DNA from: Synechococcus sp. AG-686-F08
GTDB taxonomy: Bacteria; Cyanobacteriota; Cyanobacteriia; PCC-6307; Cyanobiaceae
Assembly (NCBI GenBank): GCA_003210315.1
Contig: QCVQ01000005.1
Span: 1 to 64,000 of the forward strand
DNA length: 64,000 bases
Direction of reading: 5' to 3'
A model generated the notes under the pieces. That model did no database searches, was not told where the DNA came from, and worked only from the letters and a program-made list of their open reading frames with translations. Of the stretch, positions 1 through 9,471 are shown piece after piece. The number at the start of each line of letters is the position of its first letter. Positions within the stretch are counted from its first letter, which is position 1. The translations under genes and the position numbers were made by a program.

Positions 1-25
1 AACGTCGCCGCTTGGAGATCGGTTG

Positions 26-2113
26 ATGAAGTCCTGGCAATTTCGTGGGTTGCTGACTTTGATTTGGCTGATCTCAACCTTGATCGACAGGTTTTGGTGG
101 GCCAATCATGGAGGCCTACCCGCCTGGGATCAGGCGGATTATCTCAACAGCGCTCTTGACCACGGTCGTGCTTTGGCCCTTCTCCCCGGTGGCAGCTGGC
201 AAGGGTGGGGCTCTTTATTAGACCTTTCGCCCAAGATTCCTCCTTTGGCCTCTCTGGTGAATGGGACGGTGATGGCCATCGCCGGTGATTGGCCATCACA
301 AGCGGCCTGGAGCCTGAGCCTGTGGAATGGACTGTTGCTGTTTGTGGTTGCGTCCTGGGCCCTGGAGTTGCGTCAGCCCTTGAAAGCAGCACGACAATTT
401 GCACTCCTTTGCTGCGTTTTCGTTGCAATGGCTCCGCTTCTTCTGGAGCTTCGGACCGATTACGTGTTGGAGCTTCCGCTTACCGCCATGGTCGCCCTGG
501 CTCTCTGGCGTCTTGGCGATTGGTGGCATCCGATTCATGGCGGGCGTTGGAGGCAGGCGTTCTGGGCTGCTCTGTCGATTGCGGCGGCGTTGCTGGTGAA
601 ACAAAGTGCGCTGTTGATTCTCATCCCAGTGCTGTTGTTGGTCGTGGCGAGCGTTTGCCTGGACCGAAGTCGTCGCGTTGTTGCGCGCCGTTGGCAGTTG
701 GTGATGGGCTTGGGTTTGGTGTGCGCGGCAGTTTTGCCCTGGTTAAGACATAACTGGATCACGACCTTGGGCGGCACCAACCGTGCCGTGATCGAATCGG
801 CGGCTCTTGAGGGTGATCCTGGAGTGTTGAGTCTCGAGGGCTGGCTTTGGTACGTCCGTCTGCTGCCTGATCAGATCGGTTGGGGTTTGCTCGTGCTTGG
901 CGTTAGTGGTCTCATCCTTTGGTGTTGGCAGCGGCGCACGTTCAAAGGCGATGAGTGGCTTGCTTGGCGTTGGGTGATGCTCAGCCTCGCAGCGGGGTGG
1001 ATCTTTACCCATCTCAGCCCAAATAAGGACGACCGCTACATCGCCCCCTTGTTGCCCATGCTCCTGATGCTGTTGACGCGTGGCCTTTGGCAGTGGGGCC
1101 TCTGGATTAAGCAGCGCTGGCCGGCGCGTTCCAGCTGGTTGCCTGGATTGGCCATGCTGTTGGGTGGATGCAACATGGTTTGGACTGGATGGTCGACCCA
1201 GGCCATGCGCTTAAACCAAGGGCATCAAGGCCCTTTGAACGCGATTGTGCGTCGGGCTGGAGGCGGAGATCCTCATTCGCAGCCGAACACGTTGATTGTG
1301 GTGCCGAGTACCCCTGATCTCAATCAGCACAATGTGAGCTATTACGGCCGCCGTGAAGGCGGACGGCTCGTCGGCAGGCAACTGGGCAGCAGCAAGTCTG
1401 ATGTGAAGCCTGTGCTTGAGCAGGCGCAATGGGTGTTGCTGGCGGAAGGGGGTCAGGGTTCAGTACGCGGCAGTGCTGAAAAACTGGATCTCGCTGTTCG
1501 CACGAGCGGAGTGTTTGCGCGTGTTGACACCTTCCCTAGGCCGCAGGGTGGGACTTATTCCCTCTGGCGTCGTCGTGCAGACAGCGTGGAACCTGTGTTA
1601 TTTCAGGAACGATTTTCCGCCCTCGCGGCAGGCCTGTCTCAGGGACCTGCGGGGTTAGAGGCTGTGTTCAGTTCCATTGCTGTGGAACACATGCTTGATG
1701 GTCACTTCCTCTATCGCGAACCGCTGAAGAAGCAGGCTCTGAGCCGTTTGGCTAGAAATCCCTCAGACAAGGAAGCGCGTTGGACACTGGCCCTTTTGGC
1801 TGTTTTGGCCAATCGTCCATCTGAAGCGGCCGGTCAGTTTGCCGCCCTGGAAGATTTGCTCCCTGACAATCCTTGGCCGAGTGCCTATCGAAGTGTTGTG
1901 ACCCTTGCGGGCTGGAATCCTTGGGGAGCATCCTCTGTGGCGAATGCTGCTCGGCAACAACATTCAGATCAGCCTGTTTTGGTGGGTCTAGATGCGCTCT
2001 CCGCCGTATTGGGAGGGGCGCTCTGGAGGTTGCCGGAGGCCGTGCAGTCACTACCGCCGGCTGTGCGGGCTGTGGAGAAGTCCTTAAGCAGTCAGGAGAA
2101 CACCTCTAATTGA
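26..2113 (+). CDS. GT-C type integral membrane glycosyltransferase (ArnT/PMT-like) with TPR-like tail
   Basis: This 695-residue protein looks like a GT39/ArnT-type transferase that moves a sugar from a polyprenyl-phosphate donor on the outer face of the plasma membrane. The N-terminus is hydrophobic, and the first loop carries an acidic motif (DQADY, residues 35-39) typical of the GT-C fold. About ten hydrophobic helices follow to near residue 390. A segment [12 protein letters not shown] before the last helices resembles the conserved ArnT/PMT loop. The last 130 residues are soluble, with helical, TPR-like texture. An ATG follows a TTG by one codon and I take the ATG. Its 3' end overlaps ndhO, which runs the opposite way, by 22 bp. 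The acceptor cannot be told from sequence. Confidence 0.75.
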   Translation: MKSWQFRGLLTLIWLISTLIDRFWWANHGGLPAWDQADYLNSALDHGRALALLPGGSWQGWGSLLDLSPKIPPLASLVNGTVMAIAGDWPSQAAWSLSLWNGLLLFVVASWALELRQPLKAARQFALLCCVFVAMAPLLLELRTDYVLELPLTAMVALALWRLGDWWHPIHGGRWRQAFWAALSIAAALLVKQSALLILIPVLLLVVASVCLDRSRRVVARRWQLVMGLGLVCAAVLPWLRHNWITTLGGTNRAVIESAALEGDPGVLSLEGWLWYVRLLPDQIGWGLLVLGVSGLILWCWQRRTFKGDEWLAWRWVMLSLAAGWIFTHLSPNKDDRYIAPLLPMLLMLLTRGLWQWGLWIKQRWPARSSWLPGLAMLLGGCNMVWTGWSTQAMRLNQGHQGPLNAIVRRAGGGDPHSQPNTLIVVPSTPDLNQHNVSYYGRREGGRLVGRQLGSSKSDVKPVLEQAQWVLLAEGGQGSVRGSAEKLDLAVRTSGVFARVDTFPRPQGGTYSLWRRRADSVEPVLFQERFSALAAGLSQGPAGLEAVFSSIAVEHMLDGHFLYREPLKKQALSRLARNPSDKEARWTLALLAVLANRPSEAAGQFAALEDLLPDNPWPSAYRSVVTLAGWNPWGASSVANAARQQHSDQPVLVGLDALSAVLGGALWRLPEAVQSLPPAVRAVEKSLSSQENTSN

Positions 2114-2349
2114 GAAAGCTTGAGCCAAACATCTGGAACGGGACGCCTCCAGCGCACTTGTCCGTAGTCCCCTTTCACCAAAAGAAGCTCTCCAGGACCC
2201 TGAAAAATGTATTCAGGTGGCCTGGGATCACTGGCTGACGCCTCCACGCTTCCCATGTAGGACGCGCGGTTGACGCGAACCAATACCCCCTTTTTGAGCG
2301 TCACCGCTGGTTTGGCGGTTGGGGTGGGGTCAGCGGATGGTTCTGCCAT
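2092..2349 (-). CDS. ndhO: NAD(P)H-quinone oxidoreductase subunit O
   Basis: An 85-residue protein matching the cyanobacterial and plastid NdhO family, a small peripheral subunit of the thylakoid NDH-1 complex that carries cyclic electron flow and respiration. The central part ([11 protein letters not shown], then [13 protein letters not shown] and the tail [11 protein letters not shown]) is diagnostic. A Pro/Ala-rich N-terminal 18 residues is variable in the family. It is convergent with, and overlaps by 22 bp, the upstream glycosyltransferase gene. It lies 55 bp from the divergent antiporter gene, so both promoters must fit in that gap. Confidence 0.93.
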   Translation of the reverse strand: MAEPSADPTPTAKPAVTLKKGVLVRVNRASYMGSVEASASDPRPPEYIFQGPGELLLVKGDYGQVRWRRPVPDVWLKLSQLEVFS

Positions 2350-2404
2350 GAAGAGACGATCAATCGAAACCAGGCTAAAACCTCTTTACCAACAAGGCTG
2401 ATGT

Positions 2405-3658
2405 TTGTCCCACCCTCTTGCCTTGTACTTAGTGGCCTTTGGAGGGTTGCTACTCGTATCCGTTCTTCTTGACGATCTTGCAGCGCGAATCAGGGTCCCC
2501 GGCATCCTCATGGTGCTGCTTTTGGGCCTGTTGATTGAAAACCACGTTGGTGTTGTGGGAGACCAGCAGATCACGCTGCTAAACCTCAATCAAGCGCAGC
2601 AGATCAGTCAGGCCTCCTTGGTGCTGGTGCTTTTTTTTGGCGGTCTCACCACCAACTGGACTGCAGTTCGCAGTGTGATTACGCCTGCTGCGCGTTTGGC
2701 CACGGTTGGAGTTTTAATCACAGCGGCTTTGATTGGATGGGCTGGATTCGGACTAAGCGCAGCCAGTGGGGTTGAAACGAATCCAGCAACCCTGCCGCGG
2801 GTTTTATTCATTGGAGCCATGGTGGCGAGCACAGATGCCTCTGCGGTTTTGGTGCTCCTCCGCCCCTTGGCCGGGCGCTTGCCAAAGCGATTAATCGATT
2901 TGATCGAGTGTGAGTCGGGTTTTAACGATCCAATGGCTGTTGTTTTGGCTGGATTGGCGTTGGCTTTGGCCGGTGGTGATGGCGTTGGCGCCGGGGTTTT
3001 GGTCACAGATGTGGTCCGCCAATTTGTGCTCGGGATCTTGTTGGGGTTCATCGGCGGCACCCTCACCCTGCAGCTGCTCGGAACGCGTCTAACCCTCAAC
3101 CATGTCGCCATGCTCCCGGTCGTGAGCTTGGCCTTGCTGATGGTCTTAACCGGTGGAACGTTGTTGTTGGGTGGAAGTCCATTGCTAGCGGCCTACGTGG
3201 CGGGGTTAGTGCTTGGCAATGGACCAACGTTGGATCGAACGGCGCTTGCTGAGGCCCATTCCAGTTACGCAAAAATGGCTGAGCTTTTGCTGTTCTTGTG
3301 CATGGGGCTTGTCGTGGCCCCGCAGGATGTGGTGTATGCCTCTGGCTGGGCTTTCGTTTTATTCCTGTTGATGCAGGCGGTGAGATTTCTCATGGTGCAT
3401 GCCCTGCTTTGGCACACCATGTTCACTAGCAATGAACGAATCTTCGTGAGTTGTGCGGGATTGCGTGGAGCGGTTCCAATTGCATTGGCGATTGATGCCT
3501 GGTCGTCTGGCATCAGTTGGGGGGCGTCGATGCCCCCTCTTGCCCTTGCCGTCGTGCTTTATGGCCTGTTGATTCAGGGCTTTGCCCTCGTTCCCTTAGC
3601 TGAACGCATGAACCTCACACTGCCCTCTCCTCAACATGATCCGGACGCTGCTGCCTAG
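2405..3658 (+). CDS. CPA1 family cation/proton antiporter (NhaP2/CvrA-like)
   Basis: A 417-residue polytopic protein with about 12 hydrophobic segments. It exchanges Na+ or K+ for protons across the plasma membrane. The ion-binding region reads STDASAVLVLLRP (about residues 143-155), then ESGFNDPMAVVL (about 168-179), the form seen in the CvrA/NhaP2 branch of the CPA1 family. There is no C-terminal RCK or CNMP domain, so it is a short version. The start is TTG; an ATG four bases upstream is out of frame. Ion preference (Na+ or K+) is inference. In a marine cell it would serve salt and pH balance together with the Ktr pair near 52-54 kb. Confidence 0.88.
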   Translation: MSHPLALYLVAFGGLLLVSVLLDDLAARIRVPGILMVLLLGLLIENHVGVVGDQQITLLNLNQAQQISQASLVLVLFFGGLTTNWTAVRSVITPAARLATVGVLITAALIGWAGFGLSAASGVETNPATLPRVLFIGAMVASTDASAVLVLLRPLAGRLPKRLIDLIECESGFNDPMAVVLAGLALALAGGDGVGAGVLVTDVVRQFVLGILLGFIGGTLTLQLLGTRLTLNHVAMLPVVSLALLMVLTGGTLLLGGSPLLAAYVAGLVLGNGPTLDRTALAEAHSSYAKMAELLLFLCMGLVVAPQDVVYASGWAFVLFLLMQAVRFLMVHALLWHTMFTSNERIFVSCAGLRGAVPIALAIDAWSSGISWGASMPPLALAVVLYGLLIQGFALVPLAERMNLTLPSPQHDPDAAA

Positions 3659-3687
3659 CCTCTCGAAGCAGACAAAATGGATACTCC

Positions 3688-4632
3688 ATGCGCCTTTTGC
3701 TGATCGGATGCACCGGACTGGTCGGTCGTGCATTGGTTCCCATGCTTCAAACCGCTGGGCACGATCTCACCATTGTCAGTCGCAGGTCAGCTCCGGCGGG
3801 GCTTCCTGCCAGTTGTCTCGCAGACCTGTCGTGGGTGCAGTGCAATCCAGCCGATTCGATCAGTTGGGCGCCATCCAGCCCTCTGCAGCAGGCCTTGGCA
3901 CAAGCGCAAGGGGTTGTGAACTTGGCGGGCGAACCGATTGCAGAGAAGCGATGGACTGCAGCACATCTTCAATTGCTAGAAGACAGCCGCCTGCAGACCA
4001 CAGGTCAGCTTGTGAAGGCGATGGCAGATTTGGCCCAGCCTCCGGGAGTGTTGATTAACGCTTCTGCGGTTGGGTATTACGGAACCAGTGCAGATCAGTG
4101 TTTTGAAGAATCCAGCCCCTGTGGCAACGATGTGCTTGCAGGGCTCTGTCACCGCTGGGAAGCGATAGCTGCGGAAAAGCCTGACGCCACCCGATTGGTG
4201 GTGTTGCGCATTGGGATCGTGCTGGCGGCCGATGGTGGCGCGTTAGGCAAAATGCTGCCGATCTTTCGGATCGGTTTCGGTGGACCGATTGGCTCAGGTG
4301 GTCAGTGGATGAGTTGGATTGAACGCAGCGATCTCTGTCGAATGATCCTTGCGGCTGTGGAGAACGATGCTTGGACGGGGGCTGTGAATGCCGTCGCTCC
4401 AACACCAGTCACGATGGCCACATTCTCGGCCAGTCTGGGCCGTTGCTTGGGGCGTCCCAGCCTGCTGCCCGTCCCCGGACCACTCTTAAAAGTGTTGCTT
4501 GGCGATGGAGCACGGGTGGTGCTGGAAGGACAGAAGGTCCAGTCAGCGCGTCAGGCTGTGTTGAATTTCAACTGTCAGTTTTCTGAGCTGCCTGCTGCAT
4601 TCGACGCTGCCACCAGCTCCACAGCCCGTTGA
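3688..4632 (+). CDS. TIGR01777 / SDR39U1-type NAD(P)-dependent epimerase
   Basis: A 314-residue extended short-chain dehydrogenase of the TIGR01777 (YfcH, SDR39U1) family. The dinucleotide site GCTGLVGRAL lies at residues 8-17. Other family marks are VNLAGEPIAEKRWT, the catalytic-type tyrosine segment NASAVGYYGT and the later WMSWIERSDL. The C-terminal domain (DUF1731-like) reads GDGARVVLEGQKV. The substrate of the family is unknown; in plants the homologue affects chloroplast division. It starts at ATG 29 bp after the antiporter stop, so co-transcription is likely. The 3' end overlaps the opposing small membrane protein gene by 65 bp. Confidence 0.88.
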   Translation: MRLLLIGCTGLVGRALVPMLQTAGHDLTIVSRRSAPAGLPASCLADLSWVQCNPADSISWAPSSPLQQALAQAQGVVNLAGEPIAEKRWTAAHLQLLEDSRLQTTGQLVKAMADLAQPPGVLINASAVGYYGTSADQCFEESSPCGNDVLAGLCHRWEAIAAEKPDATRLVVLRIGIVLAADGGALGKMLPIFRIGFGGPIGSGGQWMSWIERSDLCRMILAAVENDAWTGAVNAVAPTPVTMATFSASLGRCLGRPSLLPVPGPLLKVLLGDGARVVLEGQKVQSARQAVLNFNCQFSELPAAFDAATSSTAR

Positions 4633-4843
4633 TCAGCGCGGCTGCCATCATTAGCCCAATCGCTGGGGTGAACAGGGGATCCCAGAGCCGTTGAAATTGC
4701 TGCATGGGCGCTTTAAGGCCTTGCCCGTCAGCGATGACGGCCACCGCAAACCAAACTGCTCCCCCCAACACCAGAAAAACATCCAGTACAAGGAGCCGAT
4801 CAAGCCAGCGTTTCCATGGGGGTTCAAGGTTTTTTGACGTCAT
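4568..4843 (-). CDS. Small conserved membrane protein, function unknown
   Basis: A 91-residue protein with a basic N-terminus (KNLEPPWKRWLDR) and two hydrophobic helices at about 16-36 and 59-76, followed by a polar tail rich in Gln and Arg. No family is recognised. Its ATG abuts the stop codon of the LpxB-like gene with no intergenic base, which suggests it is the last cistron of the iscA-type carrier, TPR, LpxB-like operon. Its last 65 bp are antisense to the end of the SDR39U1 gene. Codon use in this overlap looks normal in both frames, so I keep both genes. Confidence 0.7.
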   Translation of the reverse strand: MTSKNLEPPWKRWLDRLLVLDVFLVLGGAVWFAVAVIADGQGLKAPMQQFQRLWDPLFTPAIGLMMAAALINGLWSWWQRRMQQAAQKTDS

Positions 4844-6046
4844 CTAGCTCTTTTGCAGCAGCCCACTGATCAAGCCAGCCATTTTGCTACCGCCGCCTTG
4901 GGGGCCTAACCGTTGCATCGCCTGCTTCCGACAATCACGGCGGAGGTCTGGGTCGTTCACGCTTCGTTCCAGCAGCTCAACTGCCAGTTTGGCTGTTTCC
5001 CTGAGCAGCTCCTCTCCTGCGTAAGGGGCGGCAGCGCAGAAAACGGTTGGACCTAGTAATCGCCGCTGGGCTTCCGCGAAGCCTGCGGTGAATTGGGGGC
5101 CTTGGCCAGGGAGTTGCAGCACTGGTTTGGCCATGCCGACGGCCTGCTCCGCGGCTGTGCCTGCCATACACAGCAAGAGGTCTGAGCCTAAAAGTACGGA
5201 AGTGAACCCCTGACGTCGCACTTGAATCTGCCGTCCACCCTTTTCTAACCGTGCTGGGGAGCTGTCTTGCCCCAGAACAAGAGACCAGCCGTGGGACTGC
5301 GCAATGTTGTTCAAGTGGTCATCTCCCAGGGCTCCAACGAGTGCCAGATCGATCTCAAGGTCTCCAGGGCTGTGCTGCGAGATCGGGATCTGCTCGATCA
5401 CGCCCAGAAGCAGCACTAAATTGTGCTCAAGTTCTGGTCTCCGGCTGCCGGGCAAGAGCCCGAGGCGTCTTTTGGCATAGGGCAGGCGGTTGTTGGGGCT
5501 CAAAACAGAATCCATAAAAGGATTGCCGACGAACACCACCTCCCGCTTCAGCTGTTCGCTGAGATCCAAGGCTGTGAGGGCATCTCGACTGAACACCGCC
5601 TTGAACCTCTGGGACTTGAGGCAGTTCCCGCAGGGCCATGGAAGTCGCAGTTTTCCCTCGTAGTGACTGGAGTAAGCCACGAGATACGTTGCAACAGGCC
5701 GGTGGCAGAGCCATGCCGCCATAACGGGGATCACATCCCCGATCACCACCACTAAGTCATAACGGCCGGCGATACGAATCAGCCTTAGAAGCCGCCTTAG
5801 GAGATAAATCACCTGACCCTGGATCAGCTCTGTGAGACGCCCGCGAAACGTTGTGTAGCCAAGCCCACCCGTACTGAATTCGCGCGTGCGACCGACGAGC
5901 GGGATCGTTGCTTCGCTGTAGGGGTTGCCGCGACCGACAAGCGGCAGCGCTTCCACATCGTGCCCTTTTGCTTTTAAGGCTTGTCCAAGCAGAGCACCTG
6001 AGAGGTCTTCGCCATGACCATTGCTTAGAAGCAGCAGCCGAGCCAC
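4844..6046 (-). CDS. Lipid-A-disaccharide synthase-related protein (TIGR03492 type)
   Basis: A 400-residue GT-B fold protein related to LpxB. It begins LLLLSNGHGEDLSG, the form seen in the cyanobacterial and plant LpxB-like group rather than true LpxB. The C-terminal half has the nucleotide-sugar region LLGSDLLLCMAGTAAEQAVG and GPQFTAGFAEAQRRLLG. True LpxB joins UDP-diacylglucosamine to lipid X. Marine Synechococcus make a simplified lipid A, so the substrate here is uncertain and the annotation stays at family level. The start is GTG at 6046. It lies one base after the TPR gene stop and abuts the small membrane protein gene, which marks an operon. Confidence 0.85.
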   Translation of the reverse strand: MARLLLLSNGHGEDLSGALLGQALKAKGHDVEALPLVGRGNPYSEATIPLVGRTREFSTGGLGYTTFRGRLTELIQGQVIYLLRRLLRLIRIAGRYDLVVVIGDVIPVMAAWLCHRPVATYLVAYSSHYEGKLRLPWPCGNCLKSQRFKAVFSRDALTALDLSEQLKREVVFVGNPFMDSVLSPNNRLPYAKRRLGLLPGSRRPELEHNLVLLLGVIEQIPISQHSPGDLEIDLALVGALGDDHLNNIAQSHGWSLVLGQDSSPARLEKGGRQIQVRRQGFTSVLLGSDLLLCMAGTAAEQAVGMAKPVLQLPGQGPQFTAGFAEAQRRLLGPTVFCAAAPYAGEELLRETAKLAVELLERSVNDPDLRRDCRKQAMQRLGPQGGGSKMAGLISGLLQKS

Positions 6047-6047
6047 C

Positions 6048-6476
6048 TCAGAGCTCCAACCAACTCTTCACTTTGAGAAGTGCGGGCCAGTCTGGCCGAC
6101 GTTTAAAGCCATCGTTGATCGACTCTCTCAGCTCATCTCCCATTTCGGGAGCGACAGCTAAGACCTGCTGCACGACAGCAATTTGATCACGAACTCCCTT
6201 CGCTTTGGTTTCAAGCATGGCCAGAGTCAGATTGATCCTTGCTTGAGGATCCTGGCTGTTGAGCTTCACAGCTAATCGAGCAGAACGCAACGCATCGTCT
6301 GGCTTGTCGCAGAGCAAGAGCAGCCAAGCCAAGCAGGTCCAGCCTGACGATTGACGGGGTGCGGCTTCAGTGATCGCGACAAAATCATCGATCAAATCTG
6401 CTGCCGGTGCTCCAGCTTGATAACGGGCCATGGCCTGCTCGAACAGGCTGGATTCCTGAGATTCCTGGGACTCCAT
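6048..6476 (-). CDS. Small TPR-type helical repeat protein
   Basis: A 142-residue soluble protein, mostly alpha-helical, with one clear TPR-like pair (SSGWTCLAWLLLLCDKP then DALRSARLAVKLNSQDPQA), so probably a protein-protein adaptor. The N-terminus is rich in Ser, Gln and Glu. The start is an ATG; a TTG ten codons upstream would add an MTIFRESES leader and cannot be excluded. It sits between the A-type Fe-S carrier and the LpxB-like gene, with gaps of about 50 bp and 1 bp. No partner can be named. Confidence 0.7.
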   Translation of the reverse strand: MESQESQESSLFEQAMARYQAGAPAADLIDDFVAITEAAPRQSSGWTCLAWLLLLCDKPDDALRSARLAVKLNSQDPQARINLTLAMLETKAKGVRDQIAVVQQVLAVAPEMGDELRESINDGFKRRPDWPALLKVKSWLEL

Positions 6477-6527
6477 CGCTGATTCTGATTCTCTGAAAAT
6501 TGTCAACAGATTCCCACGCGGTGTAGC

Positions 6528-6920
6528 TCAGACCGCAAAGGAACTCCCGCATCCACAGGTTTGGGTGGCGTTGGGGTTGGTGAAGTTGAACCCACCCCCG
6601 ATAAGGGCAGTGCTGAAATCCAGCTGCATGCCGTAGATGTAAAGGAGGCTTTTGGGGTCACAGACCACCCGAAACGCAGCACCCGAGGGAGCGGCGTAGT
6701 CATAAACCTCATCACCTTCTTCGATCTCCGAGGCGGGCACAAAATCCATGGTGTAGCTCATCCCGCTGCACCCCCCAGAGCGCACGCCAACACGAAGGAT
6801 TTGCTCATCGCCTTGCTCTCTGCAGAGCTTCGAGAGTTGAAGCATCGCTGGATCCGTGATCTGAATACCTTTTCCACCTTTGGCCGTATGGGTCTCAGTA
6901 CTGGGGGTGGAGGTGGTCAT
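6528..6920 (-). CDS. A-type iron-sulfur cluster carrier (IscA/SufA/ErpA family)
   Basis: A 130-residue protein that carries or inserts Fe-S clusters into target proteins. The three conserved cysteines are present: C51 in RSGGCSGMSY and C122/C124 in QTCGCGSSF at the C-terminus. The N-terminal 18 residues are a polar extension rich in Thr. In cyanobacteria such carriers serve photosystem I and other Fe-S proteins; which one this is cannot be decided from sequence alone. It is divergent from the zeta-carotene desaturase gene across about 110 bp and is probably the first gene of the minus-strand operon that continues into the TPR and LpxB-like genes. Confidence 0.93.
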   Translation of the reverse strand: MTTSTPSTETHTAKGGKGIQITDPAMLQLSKLCREQGDEQILRVGVRSGGCSGMSYTMDFVPASEIEEGDEVYDYAAPSGAAFRVVCDPKSLLYIYGMQLDFSTALIGGGFNFTNPNATQTCGCGSSFAV

Positions 6921-7033
6921 GGGTCATGAATCCAGCTGGCATTTCATCACTGTATTGAACCCACGCGTCTCGTGCTTAAAGCAGTTAAGGCGTTCGAATT
7001 CATAGAGTCATTGAATTCTTGGTTGAAGCGCTG

Positions 7034-8506
7034 GTGCAGGTCGCGATTGTTGGCTCAGGACTGGCCGGCTTAGCCGCCGCTGTCGACCTTGTTGATGCAG
7101 GTCACAAAGTTGACCTCTATGAGGCGCGTCCGTTTATGGGCGGCAAAGTCGGCAGCTGGGTGGACGAAAACGAGAATCACATAGAGATGGGATTGCATGT
7201 TTTCTTTTTCAATTACGCGAACCTCTTTGCTCTGATGCGCAAGGTGGGTGCGATTGACAATTTGCTGCCCAAAGATCACACGCATTTGTTTGTGAATAGC
7301 GGAGGTGATCTGCGCGAACTCGATTTTCGTTTCCCTATTGGTGCTCCGTTTAATGGCCTCAAGGCTTTTTTTACAACTCCGCAGCTCACCTGGGTCGACA
7401 AATTGCGCAATGCATTGGCCTTGGGAACAAGTCCAATCGTTCGGGGCCTTGTTGATTACGAAGGGGCGATGCGCACGATTCGCGCCTTGGACTCTGTGAG
7501 TTTTCAGACCTGGTTTGTTAGCCATGGAGGCAGCCTGGAAAGCATTCGCAGAATGTGGAATCCGATTGCTTACGCCTTGGGCTTCATTGATTGCGAAGCC
7601 ATTTCGGCGCGATGCATGTTGACCATTTTCATGATGTTTGCTTCCAAGACAGAGGCTTCAAAGCTCAATCTGCTGAAAGGTTCGCCGCATCGATGGCTTA
7701 CCGGTCCAATTTTGGCTTACATCCAAGAACGCGGCGCCACGTTGCATCTTCGCCATCGGGTGAAGGAGGTGCATTACGAGGAGGGTGAGACCCCGAAGGT
7801 GACGTCCCTGACCTTGAGCACTCCCGAGGGAGAACGCGATGTTCAGGCGGATGTGTATCTCGCGGCCTGTGATGTTCCAGGAATCCAGCGCCTTCTCCCT
7901 GATGCGTGGCGTAAGCATGAGCAATTCGATGCCATTCATCGTTTGGAGGCTGTTCCGGTGGCCACGGTGCAGCTGCGCTACGACGGTTGGGTCACGGAAC
8001 TGGCGGAAGGAGAGCTCGCTGATACACGTCGGACGGATCTGTCCAATCCGATTGGTTTAAATAATTTGCTATACACCGCTGACGCAGACTTCAGTTGTTT
8101 CGCTGATTTGGCATTGGCGAGCCCAGAGGATTACCGCAAGCCAGGGGAAGGATCGTTGTTGCAGTGCGTCCTGACTCCGGGCGACCCCTGGATCCCAAAA
8201 TCAGTGAGTGACATCGTTGCTCACACCGATGCTCAGGTGCGGAAACTTTTCCCATCAGCTCAGCACTTGAATCTCACTTGGAGCAATGTTGTGAAGTTGG
8301 CCCAGTCTTTATATCGAGAAGCCCCTGGAATGGAGCCGTATCGCCCTGATCAACGCACGCCAGTCAGTAATTTTTTCCTTGCTGGTAGCTACACCCGACA
8401 GGATTACATCGATTCAATGGAGGGAGCCACGATGAGTGGTCATCTTGCCGCTGCAGCCATTCTTGGAGCGCCGGCAAAGCTGGCCACCAATACCGCGGTG
8501 GCCTGA
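7034..8506 (+). CDS. crtQ: Zeta-carotene desaturase (plant type)
   Basis: A 490-residue FAD-dependent desaturase that converts zeta-carotene to lycopene via neurosporene in the carotenoid pathway. The FAD site [17 protein letters not shown] starts at residue 3, followed by [14 protein letters not shown]. Near the C-terminus the family motif [19 protein letters not shown] closes the FAD pocket. I chose GTG at 7034 because homologues start just before the VAIVGSG motif; a TTG at 7019 would add five residues. It is followed after 4 bp by the SRPBCC gene, a pairing known in cyanobacteria. Confidence 0.95.
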   Translation: MQVAIVGSGLAGLAAAVDLVDAGHKVDLYEARPFMGGKVGSWVDENENHIEMGLHVFFFNYANLFALMRKVGAIDNLLPKDHTHLFVNSGGDLRELDFRFPIGAPFNGLKAFFTTPQLTWVDKLRNALALGTSPIVRGLVDYEGAMRTIRALDSVSFQTWFVSHGGSLESIRRMWNPIAYALGFIDCEAISARCMLTIFMMFASKTEASKLNLLKGSPHRWLTGPILAYIQERGATLHLRHRVKEVHYEEGETPKVTSLTLSTPEGERDVQADVYLAACDVPGIQRLLPDAWRKHEQFDAIHRLEAVPVATVQLRYDGWVTELAEGELADTRRTDLSNPIGLNNLLYTADADFSCFADLALASPEDYRKPGEGSLLQCVLTPGDPWIPKSVSDIVAHTDAQVRKLFPSAQHLNLTWSNVVKLAQSLYREAPGMEPYRPDQRTPVSNFFLAGSYTRQDYIDSMEGATMSGHLAAAAILGAPAKLATNTAVA

Positions 8507-8510
8507 ACAG

Positions 8511-8966
8511 ATGGGACGTTGGCTGGACCACACCGTAACCACCGAAGTTCATGCACCTGTGGATCAGGTTTGGATTGTTTGGAGTGATCTCGAAGCGATG
8601 CCTCGCTGGATGCGTTGGATCGAATCCGTCAAGACTCGCGAGGACCCTGACTTAACAGATTGGACTTTGGCCGCCCAAGGCTTCCGCTTTCAATGGAAAG
8701 CGCGCATTACCAGCCGGATTGATCAGCAGCAATTGTTGTGGGAATCGGTGGGGGGATTGCCCACCAAAGGTGCTGTTCGTTTTTATCAAGAGCAGCCTGA
8801 GCTCACAGCTGTGAAGTTGAGCGTGAGCTATGAACTCCCAGGAGTCTTGGCACCGTTGATGGAACCGAGCATCCTGGGAGGGATTGTTACCAAGGAGCTC
8901 CAGGCAAACCTTGACCGTTTTAGGGATTTGGTGGAAAGCGGCTACTCACCAAGGTCGGAGCCTTGA
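8511..8966 (+). CDS. SRPBCC (START-like) family protein
   Basis: A 151-residue protein of the polyketide cyclase/dehydrase (SRPBCC) fold that binds a hydrophobic ligand in a helix-grip cavity. The opening DHTVTTEVHAPVDQVWIVWSD and EAMPRWMRWIESV are typical of this fold, and the long C-terminal helix (LQANLDRFRDLVES) closes it. The ATG at 8511 is 4 bp after the desaturase stop, so translation is probably coupled. The context suggests a role with carotenoid or membrane lipid, but this is inference. Confidence 0.85.
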   Translation: MGRWLDHTVTTEVHAPVDQVWIVWSDLEAMPRWMRWIESVKTREDPDLTDWTLAAQGFRFQWKARITSRIDQQQLLWESVGGLPTKGAVRFYQEQPELTAVKLSVSYELPGVLAPLMEPSILGGIVTKELQANLDRFRDLVESGYSPRSEP

Positions 8967-8967
8967 G

Positions 8968-9471
8968 TTGAGACAAACCTCGAGCGTTGCTCTTTCAACG
9001 CTGATGCTTGGGGCATTGATTGCTGGCTGTTCCGCTGATTCAACGGATGTAACCCAATCCAATCGCGTGAACGAACCCCCCTTGGAGTTGCCTAATGCTG
9101 AGGTTGTGTCATCTCCGCCTGCAACGGCCTTAACCGTTTTGCCCAGTGTTGATGAGGTCCTCGTCGCCGTTCCAGAGGGGCGCAGCGATCCTTTTGCTCC
9201 TTTCCCGAAACGAACCTCTGGGCCTGAGCTCGGTGCCTCGGGTGAACGGGACTGGAAGGTCCTCGGTGTGCTTTCTGTGGCTGATCAATTGCGTGCACTG
9301 ATCAGCACTGCTGACGGATCAGGAGTGGTGTGTTTGGGGGCAGGAGGCCGTTGCCCTGGCGAGGCTCAGCAGCTTTTCCCGATGGATGTTGAAGTCCAAG
9401 CCATCAATATCCGTACGGGCTGCCTAACCGTTCTTCAGTCCGGGACGTCTCAGCGGGTTTGCATCACCTGA
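8968..9471 (+). CDS. Predicted lipoprotein, function unknown
   Basis: A 167-residue protein with an N-terminal hydrophobic stretch ending in a lipobox (LIAGC, Cys at residue 21), so it is likely anchored in a membrane facing the periplasm. The rest is acidic and Pro/Val-rich. A segment VPEGRSDPFAPFPKR at about residues 68-82 resembles the RDPF motif of pilus-assembly PilP-like proteins, and the C-terminus has two Cys pairs. The start is TTG, one base after the preceding stop; an ATG at 9004 leaves too short a signal. Its end overlaps hemD (opposite strand) by 22 bp. Confidence 0.72.
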   Translation: MRQTSSVALSTLMLGALIAGCSADSTDVTQSNRVNEPPLELPNAEVVSSPPATALTVLPSVDEVLVAVPEGRSDPFAPFPKRTSGPELGASGERDWKVLGVLSVADQLRALISTADGSGVVCLGAGGRCPGEAQQLFPMDVEVQAINIRTGCLTVLQSGTSQRVCIT